Position numbers and translations under genes: made by a program. A DNA stretch of 16,796 nucleotides from WTAW01 sp964540205. Lineage in GTDB: Bacteria; Acidobacteriota; Aminicenantia; Aminicenantales; Aminicenantaceae. Positions 1 to 8,621 of the stretch are shown here, piece after piece. The notes under the pieces were generated by a model. That model searched no databases. It saw nothing but the letters and a program-made list of their open reading frames with translations, and was not told the DNA's origin. Numbering within the stretch: the stretch's first letter is position 1; every line of letters starts with the position of its first letter. The stretch is taken from assembly GCA_964540205.1 (NCBI GenBank), contig CAZIMJ010000045.1, positions 1 through 16,796 on the forward strand, written 5' to 3'.

Positions 1-24
1 GTTCGAATCCCACCCTCTCCGCCA
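1..24 (+). tRNA. tRNA-Ser, 3' end only (partial)
   Basis: Only the 3' end of the tRNA lies in the window. Visible parts are the last base of the 5' T-stem (1), the T-loop TTCGAAT (2-8), the 3' T-stem CCCAC (9-13), the 3' acceptor strand CCTCTCC (14-20), discriminator G (21) and an encoded CCA (22-24). The G discriminator with an acceptor strand that would pair with GGAGAGG is typical of bacterial tRNA-Ser. The anticodon is outside the window, so the isoacceptor is unknown and the serine identity is an inference from the acceptor end. Confidence 0.8.
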
Positions 25-41
25 TTTTGTTCCATACGTTC

Positions 42-1178
42 ATGAAAATCAGAACCATCACAACCGGATTTAATCTCAAACGTCCCCTTCAAGAGAAACA
101 GATCCATCGGATCGCTTTTTTTACCCAAGAGATGAAAAAAACATTCGAGAGTGCAGGTTTTACGGTCCAGACAGTCCGTGTGGCCACACAGCCATGGGAG
201 GAGTATTTTTCCTCCAGAAGTCAGATCGTGGACCTTGCAAAAAGGTTCGAGGACCTGACACACAAACATCAAATCGACTATTTCAACATGGGGACGACGC
301 GAGACGCCCAAAACATGCCTCTTGTCTATGAACTGATCAAAAACACAACGCGCGGCTTCTGTACGGTTTCGGTTTCTGATAAGAGGAAGATAAACATCGA
401 TGCCGCTCGACAAGCCGCGAGGATCATCAAAAGGCTTTCTGTTTTAGATGTGGATGGCTTTACGAATTTGCGGTTTGCCGCTATTTTCAACACAAAGCCC
501 GGAGGTCCTTTCTATCCCGGAGCTTTCCATAAGGGGCCAATGTCGTTTGCTGTTGGAACAGAAAACAGTGATCTGGTGTACAAGGCTTTTTCGCAGGCGA
601 AGGATATTAAAAAAGCAGGGCAATATCTCAAAGCGTTGTTGACTTCGGAGTTTAAGAAGATCGAGAAGGTCGGTAACCGGTTGCACCGCGAATTAAACAT
701 CAAATTTGGCGGGATCGATGTCTCCATTGCGAGCTCAGTCAAAGCCACAGAGAGCATCGCCTTTGCTTTCGAAAAGCTCGGGCTGGGAAAATTCGGAGAG
801 CCGGGGACTCTTTCCATTGCCAAGATCATCACTGATACTCTGAGAGATTTGAAGGTCAAAACGTGTGGATATTCGGGTTTGATGTTGCCTGTGCTCGAAG
901 ATTACGGATTGGCCCGCCGAAACAAAGAGGGTATGTATGACCTGATCAATCTTTTGACATACTCAGCCGTTTGTGGAACAGGATTGGATACGATCCCGTT
1001 GCCTGGGAATATATCAGAGAAAAAGCTCTATGCTCTGCTTTTGGATATCGCATCTCTCTCCCAGAAGCTGAATAAGCCCTTATCGGCCAGGCTAATGCCT
1101 GTGCCAGGGAAAAAGGCGGGGGAGATGACGGATTTTAAGTTTGACTACTTCGCCAACTCCAAAATAATGCAACTTTAA
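42..1178 (+). CDS. DUF711 (UPF0210) family protein
   Basis: A 378-residue protein of the DUF711/UPF0210 family, whose cellular role is unknown; from memory, a solved family member has a fold related to glycyl-radical enzymes. The family signature is clear: an N-terminal KIRTITTG strand (2-9), AAIFNTKPGGPFYPGAFHKG (146-165), GGIDVSIASS (223-232), CGYSGLMLPVLEDYGLA (275-291), and a C-terminal block with CGTGLDTIPLPG (311-322) and SARLMPVPGKKAGEMT (348-363). I chose the ATG at 42, which begins directly with the conserved strand. A TTG at 27 would add five residues and lies two bases past the tRNA. No Shine-Dalgarno is visible, and the start is only 17 nt from the tRNA 3' end, so expression may depend on tRNA read-through followed by processing. 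The gene converges on the DUF6599 gene with a 27-bp gap. Confidence 0.9.
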   Translation: MKIRTITTGFNLKRPLQEKQIHRIAFFTQEMKKTFESAGFTVQTVRVATQPWEEYFSSRSQIVDLAKRFEDLTHKHQIDYFNMGTTRDAQNMPLVYELIKNTTRGFCTVSVSDKRKINIDAARQAARIIKRLSVLDVDGFTNLRFAAIFNTKPGGPFYPGAFHKGPMSFAVGTENSDLVYKAFSQAKDIKKAGQYLKALLTSEFKKIEKVGNRLHRELNIKFGGIDVSIASSVKATESIAFAFEKLGLGKFGEPGTLSIAKIITDTLRDLKVKTCGYSGLMLPVLEDYGLARRNKEGMYDLINLLTYSAVCGTGLDTIPLPGNISEKKLYALLLDIASLSQKLNKPLSARLMPVPGKKAGEMTDFKFDYFANSKIMQL

Positions 1179-1191
1179 TTCCCATCGGCAG

Positions 1192-1214
1192 TTTTTATGA
1201 ATAATTCAGTTTAA
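1192..1214 (+). repeat. Short repeat copy at the DUF711/DUF6599 junction (23-nt motif, copy 1)
   Basis: The same motif as at 3682-3704 with two differences. Its core dyad is TGAATAATTCA (1198-1208). It spans the stop codon of the minus-strand DUF6599 gene (1206-1208) and the convergent gap after DUF711. Confidence 0.4.
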
Positions 1215-2137
1215 GTGGTCTCGGAGGTTTTTAAGTATTTGATTAGCATGTTCGGGAGATTTGGTACCAAGCACGATGAGGATGAAAGTGCGATAGGGCT
1301 GGACCACGATTTGAATCCCTGAATCGTCTTCGAGTTCTATATGGTCTTGGCTTGCAGTTACATTCTGATATTTCACTGCGTCCTTGAAGTCCTTTTTTGC
1401 GCTGTCAAACGCCATCTGGCTTGCTTCGGCGTCTTTGTATTCCAGAATATAGATATCATACCCGTCTGAGTATGCGCTCTTGATGCCCTCTTGGATTTTA
1501 AAAATATCTGTGTTTGCAAAAGGATAGCTATTCATCAGTCCCAAATTTCCCTTGAAATATTTTACACTCTGTGCATCCAAGTCCTCCTGAGGAAGGCGTG
1601 AGTATATTACAGGCATTTCCGCGTTCGCTTGAGTTTGTATTTTTTTATCCACGGCATTTGCGATCGATTTGAGCCCATCGATGGTCTCTTTCTCTGCATC
1701 AAAGCCCGTAATTGTAACCAAGTATTGTCCCTTCCAAAAATTCAGATAGTAATCCTGGAGTTTACATCCATATCCCACGTTGAGTTCCTGTCCATTTCCC
1801 GAAGACTTAAAGGTGTACATGCCATAGGCGCTATCCTGAGAGGACATTTTGTAAATTTCTAAGGAGGCAGATCTCCCATTCTGGTTCTGGTAATCTTGGA
1901 CGATAACCCGCTCGAATCCATACTCTTGATAGATCTCTGCACCGCCATTGATGTAGAAAAAAAGGTCCTCATCCTTGTATTCTTCAAAATCGAGATTCCT
2001 TTCCCAGTTGTCGATCTCGCTCGCAGTGGGCAATAGGGCTCTAAGCCCTTCTTCTTTGTGTGATGATGCGTTCTGACAATCCAATGAGAGAACGAGACTC
2101 AAGAATATTGCTAACCATAGATTGATTTGAAAGGTTT

Positions 2138-2141
<4 letters not shown>
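1206..2141 (-). CDS. DUF6599 family exported protein
   Basis: A 311-residue protein that I assign to DUF6599 from the block FFYINGGAEIYQEYGFERV (about residues 61-79) followed by an SLEIYKM strand, SAYGMYTF and a YLVTITG strand. The function of the family is unknown. The N-terminus has a basic residue, a hydrophobic stretch (about 7-20) and then DCQNASS, so export is likely. A cysteine at 22 invites a lipoprotein reading, but Asp at -1 and Leu at -2 fit the lipobox poorly. The start ATG overlaps the mutY stop as ATGA, and a GGAGGA Shine-Dalgarno lies in the last codons of mutY, so the gene is probably co-transcribed and translationally coupled with it. No functional link between the two is evident. 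Confidence 0.78.
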
Positions 2142-3223
<1,082 letters not shown>

Positions 3224-3226
3224 TTT

Positions 3227-3255
3227 ATTTTACGGTGACAGTTCTTAATATTCAA
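3227..3255 (-). promoter_or_regulatory. Predicted σ70-type promoter for mutY
   Basis: On the minus strand, TTGAAT (3255-3250) and TAAAAT (3232-3227) are separated by 17 bp. Each matches the consensus at four or five of six positions. The expected transcription start falls at or within a few bases of the mutY GTG at 3223, implying leaderless or nearly leaderless mRNA. Confidence 0.4.
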
Positions 3256-3270
3256 CTTTTCTACGGATGC

Positions 3271-3514
3271 ATTTCCAAATCCGTGTTGTCATGTATAATC
3301 GATAGCGTTATTGGGTGATCAGATTGTGTGGTGGAGAATACCGTGAGAAGGGCTGGACAGGCATGGCATTTTTTCTGTGTAGGGTTCGTTCCCCGGACGG
3401 ACCGTTTGGGAAACGGTCTCTGCATCTAAATAAAGCCACACTGCTTTCCCATTGTTCGTTTTTAAAACTACTAATCTGATCACTCGGAACTCCGTTCATC
3501 ACGGATTTGGAAAT
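3271..3514. repeat. MITE-like intergenic element with nested inverted repeats
   Basis: ATTTCCAAATCCGTG at 3271-3285 is repeated exactly in reverse complement at 3500-3514. Inside it, GTGATCAGATT at 3315-3325 is repeated exactly in reverse complement at 3473-3483, and GTGTGG (3326-3331) faces CCACAC (3436-3441). The two larger pairs are in nested order around the REP-like hairpin pair at 3379-3423. No convincing protein is encoded: the open frames here read through the palindromes. The layout resembles a small non-autonomous mobile element or a long structured RNA. It may explain much of the unusually long mutY-kinase spacer. Confidence 0.5.
3379..3423. repeat. REP-like palindrome pair, inverted and overlapping (locus A)
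   Basis: GTAG (3379-3382) is followed by a hairpin with 9-bp arms GGTTCGTTC (3383-3391) and GGACGGACC (3395-3403) around loop CCC; two of the pairs are G·U. The right arm overlaps the left arm of a second hairpin, GGACCGTTT (3399-3407), which pairs with AAACGGTCT (3411-3419) around loop GGG. That one ends in CTGC, the reverse complement of GCAG (a variant of GTAG). The two hairpins share GGACC and so are mutually exclusive. The 45-nt layout recurs at 13707-13752. Confidence 0.75.
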
Positions 3515-3536
3515 GTCTGAATTTGCGTGGTAAACC

Positions 3537-3565
3537 TTGACATTCTTGCCTGGGTGAGATATTTT
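3537..3565 (+). promoter_or_regulatory. Predicted σ70-type promoter for the kinase operon
   Basis: A perfect TTGACA (3537-3542) and TATTTT (3560-3565) are separated by exactly 17 bp. Transcription would start near 3572, giving a leader of roughly 140 nt before the kinase ATG at 3710. The remaining spacer (3566-3709) is AT-rich, with a run of T near 3619 and a dyad TGAATAGTTCA at 3688-3698 just upstream of the start codon. Confidence 0.5.
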
Positions 3566-3681
3566 TCAAGGGAAAGCTGGGTTTTATAAATTTGATGAAT
3601 TTTTATAGGGTGATTTATCTTTTTTTTATATAGATAATGCAGATTTTTCTGTCTATTTTGTGTTGAACAGAGTATCGACAT

Positions 3682-3704
3682 TTTTTATGAATAGTTCAGG
3701 TTAA
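3682..3704 (+). repeat. Short repeat copy upstream of the kinase (23-nt motif, copy 2)
   Basis: These 23 bases match 1192-1214 at 21 positions in the same orientation. The core is the dyad TGAATAGTTCA (3688-3698). It ends 5 bp before the kinase ATG and so overlaps its ribosome-binding region (CAGG at 3697-3700). It could be an operator, a protein-binding site or a small dispersed repeat; the sequence alone does not decide. Confidence 0.4.
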
Positions 3705-3709
3705 ATACC

Positions 3710-5419
3710 ATGGAGAAGATCGGTAAATACAAAATCATTGGCGAGCTCGGCAAAGGAGCGATGGGCATTGTCTATAAGGGGATCGACCCAGATATAAACA
3801 GAGAGGTTGCGATCAAGCTCATCCGCTTTGACATGGTCTCTGAAGACTCCGAAAAAGAGGATGCCGCAAGACGTTTTATCAGAGAGGCCCAATCTGCAGG
3901 AAATCTGGAACATCCTAACATTATCACAATATATGAAGTGGGAAGAGAGGACAATCAGACATTTATCGTCATGCAGTACGTGGATGGAGAAAGCGTAAAA
4001 CAAGCTATTAGCGCTGGGAAGAGGTTTTCACCGGTCGAAGTCGTTGATTTGATGATGTGCCTGTGTGATGCTCTGGAATTAGCCCATCAAAACAAGATCG
4101 TCCATAGGGATATCAAACCAGGAAATATCTTGCTGGATAAACAGGGCAGGCCCTATCTTGTAGATTTTGGTGTGGCCCGTATGGAAATGTCGACGATGAC
4201 ACAGTCGGGAACCATCGTTGGGACTCCGAGTTATATGTCGCCAGAGCAGATCCAGGGGATCAGAGTGGATGCCAGGGCGGACATCTTTTCTTTGGGCGTG
4301 ATCATCTATGAAATGTTGACTGGGAAAAGACCCTTTGAGGGAGATCACATCACTACGATCGTTTACAAGATCATGAATGAGGAACCCACGAATATCAGAG
4401 AGATGAAGAGAGACCTGCCTGAAGGATTTGAGCAAGTCATCAAAAAGGCTCTGGAAAAGGATCCAAACAAACGGTACCAAAGTTGTAAAGAATTGGCCGC
4501 AGACTTGAAGAATATTGGTGCATGGTCCGATAGAACTATCACCTCTGGTTTACAGCGATCGGAAGTGCTCGGGCTGCAAAAAAAAGGGAAACAAAAGCGT
4601 GCCCTCGTGTATGTGGCATCTCTGATTATTCTCCTTTTGGCGGGAGCAGTAGGGGCTTATTATCTCGTGCCTGATTTGAAAGAAAACCTTGCACTGTTTA
4701 AGAAACAGAAAGAGATCGCCGTGGATGTGATGCCGCTGCCCAATCGGCAACTTGAGGATATTTTGGATGTCTTTGATGAAAATTTGGTGAAATTAAAGGG
4801 ACTTGTCGATAAAGAGGATTATAAAGCAGCGGTCAGTCTGGCAGAACAGATACTCGTGGATGATGCGGATAATGCAAAGGTAAAATTCTATCTCGAATTG
4901 TCAAAAACCAAAATGAACGAAATGACCGTAGCCGCCCTGTTGAGAACGGGAAAGAACTACTACAATCAGGGCAATTATGAAATGTGTCAGGAAACTATGC
5001 GTGAAGTCCTGAGGCAAGACACAAATAATGGGGAAGCGAGGAGGTACATCAATCTTTCCACTCAGAAAGTCGCAGAGGCAGAGATCAGGATAATTGTGGA
5101 GCGCCATAAGAAAGCCGAAGAAGAAAAAGACCTCCTGACCCTTCTCAGCGACATCGGATTACCAACCCTTTCTCAGCAAAGAACTGCGGAGGCGAGGGAG
5201 CTTTTCAATAATTACGATGACATCCAAGCCTTTGTTTCAAAGGTATCCGTCCGTTTTACGAATAATAATCGTGCTGTGGTCACATTCCCCAGTCTCGTTT
5301 CTGCGGTTCCAAAAGCAACGGGAAGGAAGAAGATCATATTTGAAGGAGACGTGTCCCTGACGATGGAAAAACAGGGAAATGCTTGGAAAATCGTGGGATA
5401 TTCCAAAAAAAACATTTAA
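3710..5419 (+). CDS. Transmembrane Ser/Thr protein kinase (PknB-type) with extracytoplasmic TPR-like region
   Basis: A 569-residue Hanks-type kinase that would phosphorylate Ser/Thr residues on cytoplasmic targets. Kinase landmarks are all present: glycine loop GELGKGAMGIVYKG (11-24), ATP-anchoring Lys36 in VAIK, catalytic HRDIKPGN (132-139), DFG (152-154), an activation loop rich in Thr/Ser (161-168), GTPSYMSPE (171-179) and the closing Arg near 255. A basic juxtamembrane segment (291-297) precedes one membrane span (about 299-320), placing the rest outside. That part has two TPR-like helical units (about 363-400 and 405-450), a charged helix (455-475) and a β-rich end (about 510-569) resembling a SnoaL/NTF2-like domain. 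Unlike many such kinases it has no PASTA, PEGA or NHL domain of its own, but the next gene, 14 nt downstream, supplies PEGA and NHL domains. The ATG start has a weak AGG ribosome site. Confidence 0.93.
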   Translation: MEKIGKYKIIGELGKGAMGIVYKGIDPDINREVAIKLIRFDMVSEDSEKEDAARRFIREAQSAGNLEHPNIITIYEVGREDNQTFIVMQYVDGESVKQAISAGKRFSPVEVVDLMMCLCDALELAHQNKIVHRDIKPGNILLDKQGRPYLVDFGVARMEMSTMTQSGTIVGTPSYMSPEQIQGIRVDARADIFSLGVIIYEMLTGKRPFEGDHITTIVYKIMNEEPTNIREMKRDLPEGFEQVIKKALEKDPNKRYQSCKELAADLKNIGAWSDRTITSGLQRSEVLGLQKKGKQKRALVYVASLIILLLAGAVGAYYLVPDLKENLALFKKQKEIAVDVMPLPNRQLEDILDVFDENLVKLKGLVDKEDYKAAVSLAEQILVDDADNAKVKFYLELSKTKMNEMTVAALLRTGKNYYNQGNYEMCQETMREVLRQDTNNGEARRYINLSTQKVAEAEIRIIVERHKKAEEEKDLLTLLSDIGLPTLSQQRTAEARELFNNYDDIQAFVSKVSVRFTNNNRAVVTFPSLVSAVPKATGRKKIIFEGDVSLTMEKQGNAWKIVGYSKKNI

Positions 5420-5433
5420 CGGTATTGTGTGAT

Positions 5434-7374
5434 ATGAACAGAGAGAGAATACATAAAAAATTTTACGTTTTAGTCATGGTCCTCCTAGCATTCTTGTTCC
5501 TCGGGCAGGGGACCGGCCCGAGGAAGCTCAAAGTCATCGTGGATGATGCCAGAGTGAATGAAACTCCTGAGATCAGAGGAAAAACACTCGCCCGACTGTC
5601 GCTGAATGCGATCGTGGATACCGAGGCCAAGGAGGGCGAGTGGTACAAAGTCTCTCTGGAGCTCGAAGGAGTCAAGATCACGGGTTACATACATGAGATC
5701 TTGGTCGAGCCAGTGAGCGAAGAAGAGGCAGCCGCTGTCACAGAGACTTTGCCGAACTTAGAGAAGACCCAAGAAGAGATCATTGTGGAAATACAGAGCA
5801 CAATGGATGAGAGCAGGGAGTTGATCAGGTCTGATAGAGATCTTAACAATGCAGTTGACTCTTTAAGACCTCTGATCGCCAAAGCTTTCCGCGTGAAGGA
5901 TGACCAAACACAGAGAGAACTTGCTGCAGAAATCTTCCTCTGGATCGGGATGGGATATGCAGAATTGGGAAATTATGAGCGTGCACTTGAAGAGATAAGG
6001 AGTATGTTCGAAGTCGATTACCTGTATGCCAAAGAGATCACACACAATATCTTTGACCCGGAAATCGTCAGTCTCATTCAATTTGCCGAGAAGGATTTTT
6101 TAGGAAATGTCGCCGAATATTCTATCACAATCGCCACAAATCCGGAAAAGGCACAGATCGACATCAACGGCGAAAATGTAGGTTTCAGTCCCGGAACATT
6201 TAAAGCCGTTTCCCCGGTCGTCAAGATCGAGATAGCAAAGGAAGGTTACAAATCTGTCCAGGATGAATTTTTTCTTACTCAGAATGACACCCACAAGGAA
6301 TACGCCCTCGAACCCACTGCAAGGAACATGTTTGTAAAATCTAATCCTCCCGGTGCTAAGGTTTATTTGGATGGGAATGATACAGGCGAACTTACCGACT
6401 GTACGCTTCCCTTAATTCCATTCGGCGACCACACCATCAATATTGTCAAAGAAAGTTATCTGGAATGGATGCAGGAATTTACGCTTGAAGCCAGTGGAGA
6501 TCCCTTTCATATCGATGCTGTTTTAGCTGGGGCATTGTATGAGTATCTTATGAAATGGGGCGGGGTAAACATGCCTTTGTTAAAAAGCCCCCAGGGAATT
6601 GCGCTGGATGAAAACAACAATGTTGTAATCGTGGATGACGGCAAGAATAAGGTGCAGAAATTCACAACCAGCGGTAAACTCATACCTAACTGGCAGCCGA
6701 AGGGATCTCGCTACGGAGGGATAAAAAGTGCTTTCGATGTCGTTGTAGACAGCGAGGGCTATGTCTATGTCACAGATGTCAAGGCACATTATGTGTGGAA
6801 ATTCGATAAAAACGGGAATTATATCAAAACATGGGGAAATGAAGGAACCGAGAGAGACGATCTATTAAGACCCACAGGAATTTCCGTCAACAGTAAGAAT
6901 GAGATCTATGTAGTTGATTCGGGAAACTTGCGGGTGAAGGTCTATTCCAGTTTAGGCGTGTTACAGAGTATTCTGGAGAAGCCGGAAAATATGGGTTTAC
7001 CCGTCGATGTCGCTGTAGGGCCGGATGATTTTGTTTGGATCATCGATAAGATTCGCGTCTATAAATATTCTCCGGATGGGAAATTCCTCAGTTCATGGGG
7101 GACGCGGGGCTCGAAAGATGGCGAGTTCAGCAATCCCAAGGCGATCGAAATTGATAAATTTGGTTTTATATACATCGCTGACACTGTTAATAAAAGGATT
7201 CAGAAATTCGACGGGGATGGTAAGTTCATCACAAAATGGGGAGAAGCTGGATCTGGAATCGGAAAGTTCATCCTTCCCTCGGGTATCGCTGTGGACAAAG
7301 ATGGACTCGTCTATGTCACTGATTCCTCAAATCACAGGATTCAGGTTTTTCGGATCGCAACTCAAGACAATTAA
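5434..7374 (+). CDS. Exported SH3 / PEGA / NHL β-propeller protein
   Basis: A 646-residue protein with a signal peptide or anchor (basic 3-9, hydrophobic 11-24). It continues with an SH3b-like domain (about 31-93, ending GYIHEILV), a helical TPR-like region (110-220, GYAELGNYERALEEI), two PEGA domains (229-293 with ATNPEKAQIDINGENVG; 297-363 with SNPPGAKVYLDGNDTG) and a six-blade NHL propeller (about 383-640, with repeated units such as P-x-G-I-A-V-D...IYVVDSGNLRV). It has no recognisable enzyme motif, so a ligand- or partner-binding role outside the membrane is likely. I start it at ATG 5434 because the earlier in-frame ATG (5383) lies inside the kinase gene and would bury the signal peptide. 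The 14-nt gap to the kinase and lack of an obvious promoter point to one operon. NHL propellers form the external sensor of M. tuberculosis PknD, and PEGA domains occur fused to bacterial kinases, so this may be a partner of the upstream kinase. Confidence 0.88.
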   Translation: MNRERIHKKFYVLVMVLLAFLFLGQGTGPRKLKVIVDDARVNETPEIRGKTLARLSLNAIVDTEAKEGEWYKVSLELEGVKITGYIHEILVEPVSEEEAAAVTETLPNLEKTQEEIIVEIQSTMDESRELIRSDRDLNNAVDSLRPLIAKAFRVKDDQTQRELAAEIFLWIGMGYAELGNYERALEEIRSMFEVDYLYAKEITHNIFDPEIVSLIQFAEKDFLGNVAEYSITIATNPEKAQIDINGENVGFSPGTFKAVSPVVKIEIAKEGYKSVQDEFFLTQNDTHKEYALEPTARNMFVKSNPPGAKVYLDGNDTGELTDCTLPLIPFGDHTINIVKESYLEWMQEFTLEASGDPFHIDAVLAGALYEYLMKWGGVNMPLLKSPQGIALDENNNVVIVDDGKNKVQKFTTSGKLIPNWQPKGSRYGGIKSAFDVVVDSEGYVYVTDVKAHYVWKFDKNGNYIKTWGNEGTERDDLLRPTGISVNSKNEIYVVDSGNLRVKVYSSLGVLQSILEKPENMGLPVDVAVGPDDFVWIIDKIRVYKYSPDGKFLSSWGTRGSKDGEFSNPKAIEIDKFGFIYIADTVNKRIQKFDGDGKFITKWGEAGSGIGKFILPSGIAVDKDGLVYVTDSSNHRIQVFRIATQDN

Positions 7375-7496
7375 TAATCTGAGCGATTAAGAATGGCAAG
7401 CTGATAGCGTAGTCCGTCGAGATACCGGATTTGGACTTGAGGCGTCATTTATTTTCGGAACAAACAGAAAAAACGAAAAGCACTACTGGATGCAGG

Positions 7497-8561
7497 CTAT
7501 TTTTTCCTTCTGGCGCCTCTCTTCTTTTTCTCGGGTTTTTCCTCTTTTCCCGTATTTTTTATGCCCTTCTTCTGCATCTCTTTTTGGAGAACTTTCTCCG
7601 TTTTTTCAAGAAGAGTTTCTGAGTCTTTGGCGCCGACCGAACGTAAACCCATGCTCACAGCAAAGGCGGGTTTTCTCTTTTTGTTGACTTGCTTGATATC
7701 ACTCAAGATCCGTTCTTTCACGGCTTCCGCATTTTTTTTATCGGTATTCGGCATGAGGACAGCAAGTTCATTGACCCCATAGCGGGCAACGACATCCACT
7801 CTCCGGACATTTCTTTTTAAGGATTGGGCGAGGTCTTTCAACATCTGGTCACCTTGGAGAAGGCCGAATTTTTCGTTGATAGCTTTAAAATCGTCTATGG
7901 TCACAATAAGAAGTGATAAAGGGTGTTCATAACGTTTGCATCTCTCGGCTTCTTTTTTAAGTTGCGTATCGAAGTTCTTCCTTTTATAAACTCCAGTCAG
8001 GGAATCAACATTGTCCATATCTTTGAGGGCACTCAGGTAATATACCTTTTCTATAGCCATGGATGCATATTCGACGATCGTTTTCAGGATGTTTAAATCC
8101 GCTGTCGTATACGCTTGGTTGTTTTCCTTGTTGATCAGCTGGAAAACTCCTATGATCTGTTCGGCCACCACTAGGGGAGCTCCGATCGTGGATTCCGCTG
8201 TGGAATCGATGTTTTTTGCGATAGTTTTGCTGAATCGGTCATCTTTTGTGACATTTTCAATGACATCTGCCTTTCCTTCCTTAACAATCCATCTGGATAA
8301 TCCTTCGGTTTTGGGTAATTTCAATCCGGTCAGCTTATCGGCGCTGTTTCCGCTCACAAGCTTAAAATAGAGCACATCTTTTTCTTTTTCTCGGAGTATA
8401 AGGGCGTAGGTAACAGGAGAAAAGATCTCTCCGATCTTGTTCATGACCTGATCCATAGCTTCGTTAATGGTCTTGGCTGCAGTGACTCCTATTTCAATAT
8501 CTGCAAACGTTGAAAGCTCCACGTATTCATCGATATGGTGAATCTCTTTGTCCTTGTCCAT
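7497..8561 (-). CDS. GAF-GGDEF protein with degenerate active site and intact I-site
   Basis: A 354-residue cytoplasmic protein with a GAF domain (about 25-172, sensing an unknown ligand) and a GGDEF domain (about 180-330). The signature motif reads RYGVNEL (260-266) instead of RYGGDEF, and the first metal-binding Asp of the DxDxFK motif is Thr221 (TIDDFK). Both metal positions used in catalysis are therefore lost. Residues for guanine recognition (Asn229, Asp238 in NEKFGLLQGD) remain. An RxxD inhibitory site (R253-D256) keeps its normal five-residue spacing before the motif. The C-terminus (338-354) is a Lys/Arg-rich tail. It is therefore probably a c-di-GMP or GTP-binding regulator rather than a diguanylate cyclase. 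The ATG has an AGGGG-type ribosome site about 10 nt upstream and a TTGACA promoter at 8622-8650. It is convergent with the NHL gene. Confidence 0.88.
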   Translation of the reverse strand: MDKDKEIHHIDEYVELSTFADIEIGVTAAKTINEAMDQVMNKIGEIFSPVTYALILREKEKDVLYFKLVSGNSADKLTGLKLPKTEGLSRWIVKEGKADVIENVTKDDRFSKTIAKNIDSTAESTIGAPLVVAEQIIGVFQLINKENNQAYTTADLNILKTIVEYASMAIEKVYYLSALKDMDNVDSLTGVYKRKNFDTQLKKEAERCKRYEHPLSLLIVTIDDFKAINEKFGLLQGDQMLKDLAQSLKRNVRRVDVVARYGVNELAVLMPNTDKKNAEAVKERILSDIKQVNKKRKPAFAVSMGLRSVGAKDSETLLEKTEKVLQKEMQKKGIKNTGKEEKPEKKKRGARRKK

Positions 8562-8621
8562 CTTATATCTTCCCCTTTATAACCTTTCTTTCTCTAGAAG
8601 TCATCGGCTTGTTTTTTAAAA

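Noticed and set aside
27..41. TTG start for the DUF711 gene
   Set aside because: It lies two bases past the tRNA with no signals, and the conserved protein begins exactly at ATG 42.
3308..3502. 64-codon minus-strand frame in the mutY-kinase spacer
   Set aside because: Its middle is simply the translated REP-like palindrome, and it lacks a ribosome site.
3499..3681. 60-codon minus-strand frame in the kinase upstream region
   Set aside because: It runs antisense through the predicted kinase promoter and leader in AT-rich sequence. It has no ribosome site and no family resemblance.
5383..5433. Upstream ATG start for the PEGA/NHL gene inside the kinase gene
   Set aside because: It would place 17 polar residues before the signal peptide. 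The ATG at 5434 gives a normal basic-hydrophobic export signal.
7375..7496. Bidirectional terminator between the convergent NHL and GAF-GGDEF genes
   Set aside because: Only weak complementary pieces (such as AGTCC and GGACT) were found, with no stable GC stem followed by a U-run on either strand.
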